Assembly (NCBI GenBank): GCA_017538105.1
Contig: JAFYJN010000035.1
Span: 62,001 to 126,000, forward strand
DNA from: Prevotella sp.
GTDB taxonomy: Bacteria > Bacteroidota > Bacteroidia > Bacteroidales > Bacteroidaceae
Length of the DNA: 64,000 nt
Reading direction: 5' to 3'
Under the pieces are notes generated by a model. The model saw only the letters and a list, made by a program, of their open reading frames with translations. It was not told where the DNA came from and did not search any database. The position numbers were made by a program, and so were the translations under genes. Shown here piece by piece: positions 53,856 to 62,092 of the stretch. Within the stretch, counting starts at the first letter, position 1. Each line of letters opens with the position of its first letter.

Positions 53856-53927
53856 ATGGAATCAAAAAGAATAAGGATTGTCCATATGTCTGATTTACAT
53901 CTGACATCTGATCTCATTATATACTAG
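53856..53927 (+). pseudogene. N-terminal fragment of a metallophosphoesterase
   Basis: 23 codons: MESKRIRIVHMSDLHLTSDL, then I, I, Y and stop. RIVHMSDLHL is the first metal-binding motif (DxH) that opens calcineurin-like phosphoesterases, but everything after is missing and the following 278 bases hold no related frame. It marks the right edge of the AT-rich island. Confidence 0.75.
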
Positions 53928-54121
53928 GCAGCGAACAAAGAATGGTCATAGGTTGGGAAACGCAGAAAAGAGAGCGGGATGACATTCATAACGTCTTTGA
54001 ATGATAGTAGAAAAAGATGGTTGTGTGCGGACACGAAAACGATTTCAAAAAACAAAAAAGGTCTATTTTTGTGTAATTTCTAACTTTTTTACATGAAATT
54101 TGAAAAATTTCTTTCAATTTG

Positions 54122-54152
54122 TTTGTGAATTTGGAAATTGTGTGTAATTTTG
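54122..54152 (+). promoter_or_regulatory. Consensus promoter of gdhA
   Basis: TTTG (54122-54125), 19 bases, TAATTTTG (54145-54152), 53 bases before the ATG. The rest of 53928-54121 holds no gene that I can support. Confidence 0.78.
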
Positions 54153-54205
54153 CAACCACAAACAATTACATAGGCATAATAAACAAATTTTAAAGTAAAA
54201 AGATT

Positions 54206-55540
54206 ATGAATGCAGCAAAAGTCATTGAGAACTTGAAACAGCGTTTTCCGAACGAGCCCGAGTACATCCAGGCTGTTAGCCAAGTGTTGGGAACTATCGA
54301 AGAAGAGTACAACAAACATCCCGAATTCGAGAAGCAGAACCTGATTGAGCGTTTGTGCATCCCCGACAGGTTGGTACAGTTCCGAGTTACTTGGACTGAC
54401 GACAAGGGAAACGTACAGACCAACATGGGTTACCGCATCCAACATAACAATGCCATTGGTCCGTATAAAGGCGGCATCCGCTATCACGCTTCCGTGAACC
54501 TGTCGATCCTGAAGTTCCTTGCTTTTGAGCAGACTTTCAAGAACTCACTGACGACCCTTCCGATGGGTGGTGCCAAGGGCGGTTCTGACTTCTCGCCTCG
54601 TGGCAAATCGAATGGCGAGGTGATGCGTTTCTGCCAAGCTTTCATGACTGAGTTGTACCGTCACATCGGCCCTGACGAGGACGTGCCCGCCGGTGACATC
54701 GGTGTAGGTGGTCGTGAGGTTGCTTATATGTTCGGCATGTACAAGAAACTGACCCACCAGTGGAGTGGCGTTTTGACTGGCAAGGGACAAGAGTTTGGCG
54801 GTTCACGTATCCGTCCCGAAGCTACGGGTTATGGCAATGTGTATTTCCTCTGCAATATGTTGGCCACCCGTGGCGAGTCCATCAAGGGCAAGACCATTTT
54901 GGTGTCTGGTGCCGGCAACGTTGCACAATATACAATTGAGAAATGTATCGAGTTGGGTGGCAAGGTTGTTACCGTGAGCGACTCCGACGGTTATGTTTAT
55001 GACCCCGACGGCATCGACCGTGAGAAACTGGACTTCATCATGGAACTGAAGAACGTGGAGCGCGGTCGTATCAGTGAATATGCAAAAGAATACGGTCTGA
55101 AGTATGTTCCCGGCAAGAAGCCTTGGTTCGAGAAAGCCGACATCGCCCTACCTTCCGCTACTCAGAACGAAATCAACGAAGAAGCAGCCAAGGCTCTTGT
55201 TGCCAACGGCGTGATTGCAGTGAGCGAAGGTGCCAACATGCCTACTACTCCTGAGGCTATCAAGGTGTTCCAGGATGCCAAGATTCTATACTCTCCGGGT
55301 AAGGCAGCCAATGCCGGTGGTGTTGCCGTGTCGGGTCTTGAGATGAGCCAGAACTCTGAGCGTCTGCGTTGGAGCCGTGAGGAAGTGGACCAGAAACTGC
55401 ATGACATCATGAACGACATCCACGCCAACTGCGTGAAGTATGGTACTGAGGCCGACGGTTACATCAACTACGTGAAAGGTGCCAATGTAGCTGGTTTCCT
55501 GAAAGTGGCCAAGGCAATGATGGCACAAGGAATCCTTTAG
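54206..55540 (+). CDS. gdhA: NADP-specific glutamate dehydrogenase
   Basis: Reductive amination of 2-oxoglutarate to glutamate, the main ammonium assimilation route in many Bacteroidetes. 444 residues, standard hexameric type. Seen: GPYKGGIRYHASVN (Lys88), the PMGGAKGGSDFSPRGKS motif with catalytic Lys124, PAGDIGVGGREV, and the coenzyme domain VSGAGNVAQYTIEKCIELGG; the acidic residue usually marking NAD preference is replaced by SDSDG. Strong promoter 54122, terminator 55647. Codon use is that of a highly expressed gene, in contrast with the AT-rich island before it. Confidence 0.97.
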   Translation: MNAAKVIENLKQRFPNEPEYIQAVSQVLGTIEEEYNKHPEFEKQNLIERLCIPDRLVQFRVTWTDDKGNVQTNMGYRIQHNNAIGPYKGGIRYHASVNLSILKFLAFEQTFKNSLTTLPMGGAKGGSDFSPRGKSNGEVMRFCQAFMTELYRHIGPDEDVPAGDIGVGGREVAYMFGMYKKLTHQWSGVLTGKGQEFGGSRIRPEATGYGNVYFLCNMLATRGESIKGKTILVSGAGNVAQYTIEKCIELGGKVVTVSDSDGYVYDPDGIDREKLDFIMELKNVERGRISEYAKEYGLKYVPGKKPWFEKADIALPSATQNEINEEAAKALVANGVIAVSEGANMPTTPEAIKVFQDAKILYSPGKAANAGGVAVSGLEMSQNSERLRWSREEVDQKLHDIMNDIHANCVKYGTEADGYINYVKGANVAGFLKVAKAMMAQGIL

Positions 55541-55646
55541 AAGATTAAAAGATTTTAAAATTAAATAATTAAAAAATAATCTTTGAAAATCCAAGGATTT
55601 CACAAATAGAAAATTAAGAGAAAAAACGTAATAAGTTTTCGATATG

Positions 55647-55682
55647 GACTGCCGCACGTATAGCGTGTGGCAGTCTTTTTTT
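55647..55682 (+). terminator. Rho-independent terminator of gdhA
   Basis: GACTGCCGCAC (55647-55657) pairs with GTGTGGCAGTC (55665-55675, one G-U), followed by seven T. It is about 107 bases after the stop codon. Confidence 0.85.
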
Positions 55683-55699
55683 AGAAATGTGGGAAATTA

Positions 55700-55731
55700 T
55701 TTGGAAATGAGGAGAGGAATGGTTATTTTTG
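55700..55731 (+). promoter_or_regulatory. Bacteroidetes-type promoter
   Basis: TTTG (55700-55703), 20 bases, TATTTTTG (55724-55731), 44 bases before the ATG at 55775. Confidence 0.72.
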
Positions 55732-55774
55732 TAGCGTTAGTGGCAAAGAAAATGTAGTTTCAATAGGGAGAACG

Positions 55775-56995
55775 ATGAAGCAGTATTGTTTTGTGTTTTT
55801 GTTGCTTTTGGCCAGTTTGAATGTTTTTAGCCAGAAGTTCGTCATCAGCGGGACGGTGACTAACGCGCGTACGGGCGCCGTTATTCCCCAAGCTACTGTT
55901 GGTGCTGAGGGAGAACGTACGTCTGTCATCACCAACGACGAGGGGTATTTCACGTTGAAGTTGGACAAGACACCATCTGCACTCATTGTATCCCATCTGG
56001 GTTATGAGAGGCTACGTCATCCCATTTCCTCGTCTTCGACGACTCCCCTTTCCATCCGTTTAAAGCCCACATCGATAGAATTACAGGAAGTGGTGGTGTG
56101 GACTGAGAATCCCCGTGACCTGGTCTATCTGGCCCTTAGCAAAGTGCCAGAGAATTACAGCACCAAGCCAGTATTGTATAAGTGTTTCTACCGTGAGGCC
56201 GCCATGAAGCGGAAGCATTTCATCTATGTGGCTGAAGGTGTGGTGGACATGTACAAGACTTCGTACAGGCAAGATATGACGCATGATAAGGTAGCCATCA
56301 AGAAAGGCCGTCGTCTGCTCAGTCCCAAGGAGAGCGACACGTTAGGAGTGAAGGTGGCCGGCGGTCCGGTGATGCCATTATATTTCGATCTTGTGAAGAA
56401 CACCGACTTCTTGTTAAACGAGGAAGACTTAGCCAATTACGAATTAAAAATGGACGGTGTTGAGGTGATTGACGACCGCGTGCAGTATGTGGTGAGGCTT
56501 TCGCCACGTGTCTGGACCCCATGGGCTTTGTTTAACGGCAAGTTGTATATCGACCGAACAAACCTATCAGTCAGTCGTGCGGAGTTGTCGTTGGACATGA
56601 GAGACACGCCACGTGCCACCAGTTATATGTTAAAGAAGAAACCTCAGGGTGTGCGTTTCAAGCCAAAGGAGTTTTCTATCCTTGTAGATTACAAGCAAGA
56701 TGGCGGCAAGACGCATATCAGTTATCTGCGCAGCACCTACCGTTTCAATTGCGACTGGAAGCGCAGGTTTTTGGCCACAAGTTTTTCGGTGACTTGCGAG
56801 ATGGTGGTCACCGACCGCCAGGAAGAGAGTTTCGAGTCGATACGCGGTCGCGACTCGTTCGACTCACATGATGCTTTTTATGACAAAGTGGATTATTTCC
56901 TTGACAACAAGTTCTGGGAGGGCTACAACATCATTGAGCCTACAGAAACTTTGGACAAGGCGATAGACAAACTGGTGAAGAAATATAAGAGATAG
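55775..56995 (+). CDS. Exported protein with carboxypeptidase-regulatory-like domain
   Basis: 406 residues. Signal peptide MKQYCFVFLLLLASLNVFSQ. Residues about 22-105 form a CarboxypepD_reg-like beta-sandwich (VISGTVTNARTGAVIPQATV, DEGYFTLKLD, IRLKPTSIELQEVVVW), as in TonB-linked receptors, but no plug or barrel follows. The remainder looks like the DUF5686-type continuation: PENYSTKPVLYKCFYREAAM, YVAEGVVDMYKTSY, RVWTPWALFNGKLYID. Likely periplasmic or outer-membrane associated; function unknown. Own promoter 55700. Confidence 0.78.
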   Translation: MKQYCFVFLLLLASLNVFSQKFVISGTVTNARTGAVIPQATVGAEGERTSVITNDEGYFTLKLDKTPSALIVSHLGYERLRHPISSSSTTPLSIRLKPTSIELQEVVVWTENPRDLVYLALSKVPENYSTKPVLYKCFYREAAMKRKHFIYVAEGVVDMYKTSYRQDMTHDKVAIKKGRRLLSPKESDTLGVKVAGGPVMPLYFDLVKNTDFLLNEEDLANYELKMDGVEVIDDRVQYVVRLSPRVWTPWALFNGKLYIDRTNLSVSRAELSLDMRDTPRATSYMLKKKPQGVRFKPKEFSILVDYKQDGGKTHISYLRSTYRFNCDWKRRFLATSFSVTCEMVVTDRQEESFESIRGRDSFDSHDAFYDKVDYFLDNKFWEGYNIIEPTETLDKAIDKLVKKYKR

Positions 56996-57016
56996 GACTC
57001 CCCCGGCTTAGGAACT

Positions 57017-57445
57017 TTAGGATACTTCAGGACTTTGAGGTTTGGTTTCCGGAGAGGGTGTTTTGTCGAGCATATCTTCGATTTCGGCCATTTCGTCTTC
57101 GTCGAACCAATTGTCGAGTTTTTTCCTGGCTTTCTCTTTTACCTCGTCAGACACCTGGTTCCAAACCTTTTTGAGAACGAAGGCCAGCACCGCCATATCA
57201 TCACCGAGTCCCACGATGGGTATGGCATCGGGTATGGCATCAAGCGGTGAGATAAGGTATCCCAGCGCTCCTATGATAATTGCCTTATCTTTGACAGGAA
57301 TCTTTTTGCTTTGAAGTGTATAATAAAGTATTAAAGCGGAATAAACCAATTTCGCCCCCGCCCTTTTTGCTATGCGTGATATTTTCTCGACAAATCCTTT
57401 TTTTGAGAATTTGTTCGAATATGACATAAAATCGGGAAGTTCCAT
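57017..57445 (-). CDS. YkvA family (DUF1232) membrane protein
   Basis: 142 residues from MELPDFMSYSNKFSKKGFVE. The DUF1232 core is KAIIIGALGYLISPLDAIPD (about 72-91) with the PLDAIPDAIPIVGLGDD block, typical of YkvA, followed by an amphipathic helix and an acidic C-terminus (DEDEMAEIEDMLDKT). A TTG two codons upstream (57451) is the nominal frame start. Function unknown; the family is widespread. Promoter at 57478-57508. Confidence 0.82.
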   Translation of the reverse strand: MELPDFMSYSNKFSKKGFVEKISRIAKRAGAKLVYSALILYYTLQSKKIPVKDKAIIIGALGYLISPLDAIPDAIPIVGLGDDMAVLAFVLKKVWNQVSDEVKEKARKKLDNWFDEDEMAEIEDMLDKTPSPETKPQSPEVS

Positions 57446-57477
57446 ACCCAAAATACTTCGTTAATACAAATTTTCGG

Positions 57478-57508
57478 CAAAGATACGAATTAATCTGAAA
57501 ACTGCAAA
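57478..57508 (-). promoter_or_regulatory. Promoter of the YkvA-type gene
   Basis: Minus strand TTG (57507-57505), 19 bases, TATCTTTG (57485-57478), about 33 bases ahead of the ATG at 57445. Confidence 0.68.
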
Positions 57509-57514
57509 AAAATA

Positions 57515-57546
57515 TTTGGGGCTTAACAACTTTTGGTGTATCTTTG
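57515..57546 (+). promoter_or_regulatory. Bacteroidetes-type promoter
   Basis: TTTG (57515-57518), 20 bases, TATCTTTG (57539-57546), 47 bases before the ATG at 57593. Confidence 0.72.
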
Positions 57547-57592
57547 CAGATGAAAGGGGGAGATTCTAACGGTATTAATTCATAGCAATATT

Positions 57593-57991
57593 ATGGTAGA
57601 CAAGAGCATTGAGGAATTGGAAGAACGCGTGAAAACGTTGATGAAAGAACACGGTGATGAACCTGGTTTTCCTCAGTTGTCTGATTTCGATATCGACGAG
57701 GATGCGCTGAATGACTATTTCTTTGACCAAAAGATTGTTGTTGACCCAATGGAAACGGCGAAGAAGACCTACACGGTGTACGGGCTGGTACTGATTATGC
57801 CCGTGGTGGTGTTCTCGATGTTTCCCGGCGACGAGAAATACCTTTTTATAGGTTTGGCCATTGGTGCTTTGCTGTGTCTGTGCTTATATCTTTTTCAGAA
57901 TTGGCGTAAGAAACGGCATGAGCGGGCATTGCGCGAGTCGGGAGCCGGCAGATTTGTGGAAGCGGTGTTACGAGTGACGAAAGACGAGTGA
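57593..57991 (+). CDS. Small membrane protein of unknown function
   Basis: 132 residues. An acidic, probably cytoplasmic N-terminal half (VDKSIEELEERVKTLMKEHG ... DFDIDEDALNDYFF), two membrane segments (about 61-79 and 84-102), and a basic C-terminus RKKRHERALRESG. Not recognised. Its last codons and stop fall inside a GACGAGT tandem repeat that continues 85 bases downstream. Promoter at 57515. Confidence 0.7.
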   Translation: MVDKSIEELEERVKTLMKEHGDEPGFPQLSDFDIDEDALNDYFFDQKIVVDPMETAKKTYTVYGLVLIMPVVVFSMFPGDEKYLFIGLAIGALLCLCLYLFQNWRKKRHERALRESGAGRFVEAVLRVTKDE

Positions 57992-58075
57992 CGAGTGACG
58001 AAAGACGAGTGACGAAAGACGAGTGACGAGAAAGGAGTGAGGAGTTAAGGAGTGAGGAGTTAAGGAGTAAAGGAA
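57971..58075 (+). repeat. Purine-rich tandem repeats at a gene end
   Basis: Copies of GAGTGACGAAAGAC/GAGTGACGA are followed by GGAGTTAAGGAGTGA units. The run begins in the last codons of the gene ending at 57991 and fills the spacer toward the YihY/BrkB gene. Slippage here could change the last residues of that protein. Confidence 0.75.
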
Positions 58076-58091
58076 GAGGAAGAGGGATGCC

Positions 58092-58110
58092 TCGGCAAAA
58101 CCTTTGCCGA
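58092..58110. other. Short perfect hairpin between convergent genes
   Basis: TCGGCAAA and TTTGCCGA form an eight-base stem with a three-base loop. No T-run follows on either strand, so terminator function is uncertain. Confidence 0.4.
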
Positions 58111-58127
58111 TGGTAAAAAGGAAAATG

Positions 58128-59441
58128 TTATAGGTCGCGGATGAGGATGGAGTGTAAGTTTTTGGTGTAGTCTCTTCTTATTTTGTAGATTTTTCGCCAT
58201 AGTTTACCATCAAGATCAGCCGTATTGACTTTTGGCTTCCATTTACCTTGTCTTTCCAGTTTGTCTACCAAGAGTCCCATAGAGATATTATTCGTGCCTA
58301 TTGATGGTTGGTAAATGGCATTCTCTCCCTTTGCATTTCCTCTGATGTTAATGATGCCCGCTTTCTTCAGTTGTTGTAGCAGTTCGAGGGTTACAGGCAA
58401 GGGAAGTCCCAACTTTTTCTGTAATTGGCGTGCCGTGCAGGCACTTTGTCCATTGTAATGCCGTTTGCATATCACATTCAGTAATAGTGCCGCCATGATG
58501 ATTTGATGATGGTGGCTAATCTCCTGAACCTCGTGATTATAGAGCGAGTCCTTCAGGTTCTGACTGACGTAGCACATCTCCGCCCCGAAGAGACAAATGG
58601 TCCATGATATCTGCAGCCATAGCATGAAGAGCGGCAATGCCGCGAACGACCCGTAAATGGCGTTGTAGCTTGACACCCACATCTGCGAATGGATGTAGAA
58701 CAGTTGGAGGAGTTGCATGGCTACACCCGCGATGATACCCGGAATGATTGCCTTAGTCCATTTCACCTTTGTGTTGGGCATGTAGATATAGAGTGCCATA
58801 AACACCAATGCCCAGATGACATAGGGCACCATCGCCACCATTACTTTCATGATAGGCGCCATGAGGAGCACTTCCTTGAGGCCATCAGAAATGGTGGCAA
58901 AGACAATAGACACACCCGAGGTTACCAGTATGACTACAGGCAGCAAGAAGAACACCGCGGTATAGTCGATGATGGTCCTTGCCCACGACCTTGTTTTCTT
59001 AACGAGCCATATATCGTTGAATGCCTGTTCGATGTTCGATGTCAACATAATGACCGTCCAGAGCATGAAGATAAGACCTACCCCGAGGATGATTCCGCTT
59101 CGTGCGTGGACGAGGTACGAGTTGACAAAGCCGATAATGGCGTCGGCCACTTGCGGTTGAGAGGCGAGAGCATCCTTGAACCACTCTTCGATATATTTGC
59201 TGTAATCAAATCCCCTTGCCACGGCAAAGATCACCGCTGCTATGGGCACTATGGCCAAAAGAGTGGAATAGGTTAGCGCTGCCGCTGTGCGGATATGCTT
59301 CTTGGCAATGAACGCCTTGGTCGTGAGAATAATTACTTTGGCCATATTGACCAAAGCCCGTTTTCCCCAAGGCAACTCATCAACATTTATATGCCAAAGG
59401 TCTTTTCCGAAGAAATCCTTAACTTTCCGCAGCCATTTCAT
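58128..59441 (-). CDS. YihY/BrkB family membrane protein with C-terminal winged-helix-like region
   Basis: 437 residues from MKWLRKVKDFFGKDLWHINV. The YihY core (about 40-305) has six membrane segments and the family blocks RTAAALTYSTLLAIVPIAAV, FMLWTVIMLTSNIEQAFNDIW, GFYNSYLVHA-like VNSYLVHARSGIILGV and AIYGSFAALPLFMLWLQISW. The remaining ~130 residues look like a winged helix (CTARQLQKKLGLPLPVTLEL) found in the longer Bacteroidetes members. It is not an RNase despite the old BN name; function unknown. Upstream codons to 59543 are not needed and approach rnpB. Confidence 0.85.
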   Translation of the reverse strand: MKWLRKVKDFFGKDLWHINVDELPWGKRALVNMAKVIILTTKAFIAKKHIRTAAALTYSTLLAIVPIAAVIFAVARGFDYSKYIEEWFKDALASQPQVADAIIGFVNSYLVHARSGIILGVGLIFMLWTVIMLTSNIEQAFNDIWLVKKTRSWARTIIDYTAVFFLLPVVILVTSGVSIVFATISDGLKEVLLMAPIMKVMVAMVPYVIWALVFMALYIYMPNTKVKWTKAIIPGIIAGVAMQLLQLFYIHSQMWVSSYNAIYGSFAALPLFMLWLQISWTICLFGAEMCYVSQNLKDSLYNHEVQEISHHHQIIMAALLLNVICKRHYNGQSACTARQLQKKLGLPLPVTLELLQQLKKAGIINIRGNAKGENAIYQPSIGTNNISMGLLVDKLERQGKWKPKVNTADLDGKLWRKIYKIRRDYTKNLHSILIRDL

Positions 59442-59529
59442 AAAATAACGAGTGTCAGGAATCTGTTCAATCCTTTTCTTATTGTCCCCATCGACTCCAC
59501 GACGGCCATTGGGAAGAAGCAAAGAAAAA

Positions 59530-59900
59530 GGAAGCAGTGCCACTGTAAGCCGGGTTCTGTATCACAGAAGAACTGTGACGCCTGCCATTTATCTAGGCCC
59601 AAAGTCACCCTTGGGCTCAAGCGTTCTACCCTCCGTCGTAAAGATTCGGGCGGGCGTCCCTCAGACGACGGTTTACTTGAATTTGCAGCCCCCAGCCGGC
59701 ACAGCACGATGATCACCCATCGTCTGGTGGTCTCTTACACCACCTTCTCACCCTTACCCTCCCAAGAGGGCGGTTATTTTCTTCTGCCGTCACCTACTGT
59801 CACCAATAGCTTCTATTTTCGGAAGTGGGGTGCCCTAACTGCCCGGACTTTCCTCTCGCCCCTATCTTGGAGCCAGCGGCAAGCCGTGACACTACTTTCT
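59530..59900 (-). ncRNA. rnpB: RNase P RNA (bacterial type A)
   Basis: Catalytic RNA that removes 5' leaders from pre-tRNAs. Read on the minus strand, the 5' half has GAGAGGAAAGTCCGGGCAG, the universal J3/4-P4 core, and the 3' half ends AGAACCCGGCTTACAGTGGC. The ends pair as P1: GAAAGTAGTGTCAC with GTGGCACTGCTTCC (allowing G-U pairs). About 370 nucleotides, normal length. Ends are approximate to a few bases. Any plus-strand frame read through it is a shadow. Confidence 0.93.
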
Positions 59901-59906
59901 CGTCTG

Positions 59907-59914
59907 CAAAAGTA
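59907..59914 (-). promoter_or_regulatory. Probable -7 box of rnpB
   Basis: Minus strand TACTTTTG ends seven bases before the predicted 5' end of the RNA, exactly where TAnnTTTG should lie. Confidence 0.65.
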
Positions 59915-60029
59915 GCAAGAAAAACTAAAAAATTGAAAAATAAAAAATGAAAATATAAAAAATGGCGTTTAAAGCGGGTGAAAGTAATCGAAAATACATT
60001 ATTTGTGGGGTATATTGCAGGAAAATATG

Positions 60030-60037
60030 TATTTTTG
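60030..60037 (+). promoter_or_regulatory. Probable -7 box of the DUF4199-GT2 operon
   Basis: TATTTTTG lies 21 bases before the ATG at 60058. No -33 box at the exact distance. Confidence 0.5.
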
Positions 60038-60057
60038 CAGGTTGAAACTGTATATTC

Positions 60058-60615
60058 ATGACATTTTCGGAAGCATATATCCAGATGAAAGCATTCGCAC
60101 GCATTGACGGCGTTATTGTCGGTGTGTTGTGGTTGTTGGGTTTTGCCTGTTTTGTCGGCATGTTCCGTTATCCCATCTGCGGAATGCTGTGTATGATTAT
60201 CGTGTTGATGACTCCCTTTCTCATCGCCATGCGTGTGGGAAGTTTCCGCGACCAAGTGTTGGAAGGGTTCATCTCTTTTCGTCGTGCCTTTGGCTATTCG
60301 CTTTATGTATTTTTCTACGCTTCAATCCTTTTGGCGTTGGGCGTGGCCGTATATTTTCACTTTTTCGACCACGGTTATGTGGCCGACCAGTTCAATCTGT
60401 TACTCTCGTCGCCCGAGATAGGTTCCTATGCCCAGCGATTAGGTTACAGCGACTCTCTGATACAAGCCTCCATCGATGCTTGGAAAGATGTCCGTCCTAT
60501 CGACTTGGCATTGCAGACTATTTTAAACAGCGTGTTTCTGGGTGCCATTGCCAGTGCCCTCATCGCCCTGGCTAAGCGTCGTCCCACCCCCACCCCTCCG
60601 CCCTATCAACAGTAG
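60058..60615 (+). CDS. DUF4199-type membrane protein
   Basis: 185 residues with four predicted membrane segments (about 19-37, 40-60, 81-101, 158-174) and a basic, proline-rich C-terminus. The layout (FRYPICGMLCMIIVLMTPFL, RVGSFRDQVLEGFISFRRAF, near-C-terminal helix) matches DUF4199 proteins that often precede a GT2 gene in Bacteroidetes; this family call is from that context. First gene of a plus-strand run to the window edge; 39 bases ahead of the GT2 gene. Confidence 0.72.
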   Translation: MTFSEAYIQMKAFARIDGVIVGVLWLLGFACFVGMFRYPICGMLCMIIVLMTPFLIAMRVGSFRDQVLEGFISFRRAFGYSLYVFFYASILLALGVAVYFHFFDHGYVADQFNLLLSSPEIGSYAQRLGYSDSLIQASIDAWKDVRPIDLALQTILNSVFLGAIASALIALAKRRPTPTPPPYQQ

Positions 60616-60653
60616 AACGGATTCATTATTGTCAATAAAAAAACATCATACCC

Positions 60654-61628
60654 ATGGAAGAAAAAATAGACATATCCGTAGTTGTTCCCCTATACAACGA
60701 AGAAGAATCGTTGCCCGAGTTGTATGACTGGATAGAAAGGGTGATGGACGAACATCATTTCAGTTTTGAAGTATTGTTTATCAACGACGGCAGCACCGAC
60801 CATTCTTGGGAGGTTATAGAGCGGCTGTCAGAGGAGCACCCAGAAGTTCGTGGCATCAAGTTCCGCAGGAATTACGGTAAAAGTCCCGCGTTGTATTGCG
60901 GTTTCAAAGAGTCGCGCGGCGACGTGGTCATCACCATGGACGCCGACCTTCAGGACTCCCCCGACGAGATACCCGAACTGTACCGGATGATTACCGAAGA
61001 CGGTTTCGACTTGGTGTCCGGTTATAAGCAGAAGCGTTATGACCCCTTGTCGAAGACCATCCCCACGAAGTTGTTCAACTGGACGGCTCGCAAAGTGAGC
61101 GGCATTAAAAACCTTCACGATTTCAACTGCGGTTTGAAAGCCTACCGCAAGGACGTGGTGAAGAACATCGAAGTATATGGAGAGATGCACCGTTACATCC
61201 CCTATCTTGCCAAGAACGCCGGTTTCGACAAGATTGGCGAGAAGGTAGTCCAGCACCAAGCCCGTAAATACGGCAAGTCGAAGTTTGGCCTTAACCGTTT
61301 CATCAACGGCTATCTTGACTTGATTACGTTGTGGTTCTTGAGCACCTTCGGCCGTAAGCCTATGCACGTGTTCGGTTTTCTGGGCAGCATCATGTTTTTC
61401 ATCGGTTTCGTGGCCGTTGTCATCCTCGGTGTCGACAAGTTGATTGCCCTGGCCAACCATGTGCCCCAACGGTTAATTACCTCATCGCCCTATTTCTATC
61501 TGGCCCTGACGATGATGATTATCGGCACGCAGCTGTTTTTGGCCGGTTTTTTGGGCGACCTCATCAGCCGTTCGTCGTCCAACCGAAACGATTATCAGAT
61601 AGAGGAGGCCATCCGATGCGAAAAATAG
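60654..61628 (+). CDS. GT2 glycosyltransferase, DPM1/GtrB-like
   Basis: Transfers a sugar from a nucleotide donor to a lipid phosphate (polyprenol-P) at the inner membrane. 324 residues. GT-A start ISVVVPLYNEEESLPELYDW (about 7-26), VLFINDGSTD, MDADLQDSPDE (metal-binding DxD and next Asp), DFNCGLKAYRKDVV, and two C-terminal membrane segments (HVFGFLGSIMFFIGFVAVVI, FYLALTMMIIGTQLFLAGFL). This is the usual layout of undecaprenyl-phosphate glycosyltransferases. Overlaps the next gene by 13 bases. Confidence 0.9.
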   Translation: MEEKIDISVVVPLYNEEESLPELYDWIERVMDEHHFSFEVLFINDGSTDHSWEVIERLSEEHPEVRGIKFRRNYGKSPALYCGFKESRGDVVITMDADLQDSPDEIPELYRMITEDGFDLVSGYKQKRYDPLSKTIPTKLFNWTARKVSGIKNLHDFNCGLKAYRKDVVKNIEVYGEMHRYIPYLAKNAGFDKIGEKVVQHQARKYGKSKFGLNRFINGYLDLITLWFLSTFGRKPMHVFGFLGSIMFFIGFVAVVILGVDKLIALANHVPQRLITSSPYFYLALTMMIIGTQLFLAGFLGDLISRSSSNRNDYQIEEAIRCEK

Positions 61629-62092
61629 GCATTGCATTGTCGCTGTCGCTGTTGTTGTCGTGTTCATCCATTGACTGCCCACTGAACAACACCGTGTCGG
61701 CCGTGTACACTCTAGGTGGCGACGTGTCATCATTGGGAGCGGCAGACACGCTGACCATTTGGACCATCCTCGCCAATGGCAACGACACGGTGCTCAACAG
61801 CTTTACTTCCGCGAGCACTTTCACCCTTCCCATAAGCTACCACCAACCCACCGATGTTCTGGTTTTGTGTTACACCGACACCGTGGGCACCCATCTTCTC
61901 GACACCCTTTATGTGAGCAAGACCAACGAGCCCCATTTCGAGTCGGTGGACTGCAACCCCTCTTTTTTCCATGAGTTGACCAACTTGCAATGCACCCATC
62001 ACATGCTTGATTCGGTAAGCATCGCCCAACCCTCAGTCAATTATGACACGAAGAAGACCCACATCTATCTCTATTTCCATAGCGACGATTAG
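61616..62092 (+). CDS. DUF6452-like lipoprotein
   Basis: 158 residues. Leader MRKIGIALSLSLLLSCSSID ends in a lipobox (LLSC). The mature protein is beta-rich with a C-terminal KTHIYLYF strand, and it shares the CPLNN start-of-domain pattern that I associate with DUF6452 proteins. Overlaps the GT2 gene by 13 bases and the next gene by 50 bases. The DUF name rests on this neighbourhood. Function unknown. Confidence 0.7.
   Translation: MRKIGIALSLSLLLSCSSIDCPLNNTVSAVYTLGGDVSSLGAADTLTIWTILANGNDTVLNSFTSASTFTLPISYHQPTDVLVLCYTDTVGTHLLDTLYVSKTNEPHFESVDCNPSFFHELTNLQCTHHMLDSVSIAQPSVNYDTKKTHIYLYFHSDD

Noticed and set aside
53856-53927. Possible RiPP precursor peptide at the end of the radical SAM island
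   Set aside because: The 23 residues contain the opening metal motif of metallophosphoesterases (VHMSDLHL), so it is a truncated gene. No other short peptide gene with a plausible leader was found in 47.3-54.2 kb.
58689-59276. 195-residue plus-strand ORF antisense to the YihY/BrkB gene
   Set aside because: His/Asp-rich composition typical of an antisense shadow; no start context and no domain.
59438-59915. Plus- and minus-strand ORFs over rnpB
   Set aside because: The region folds as RNase P RNA with its conserved core; the frames are shadows.
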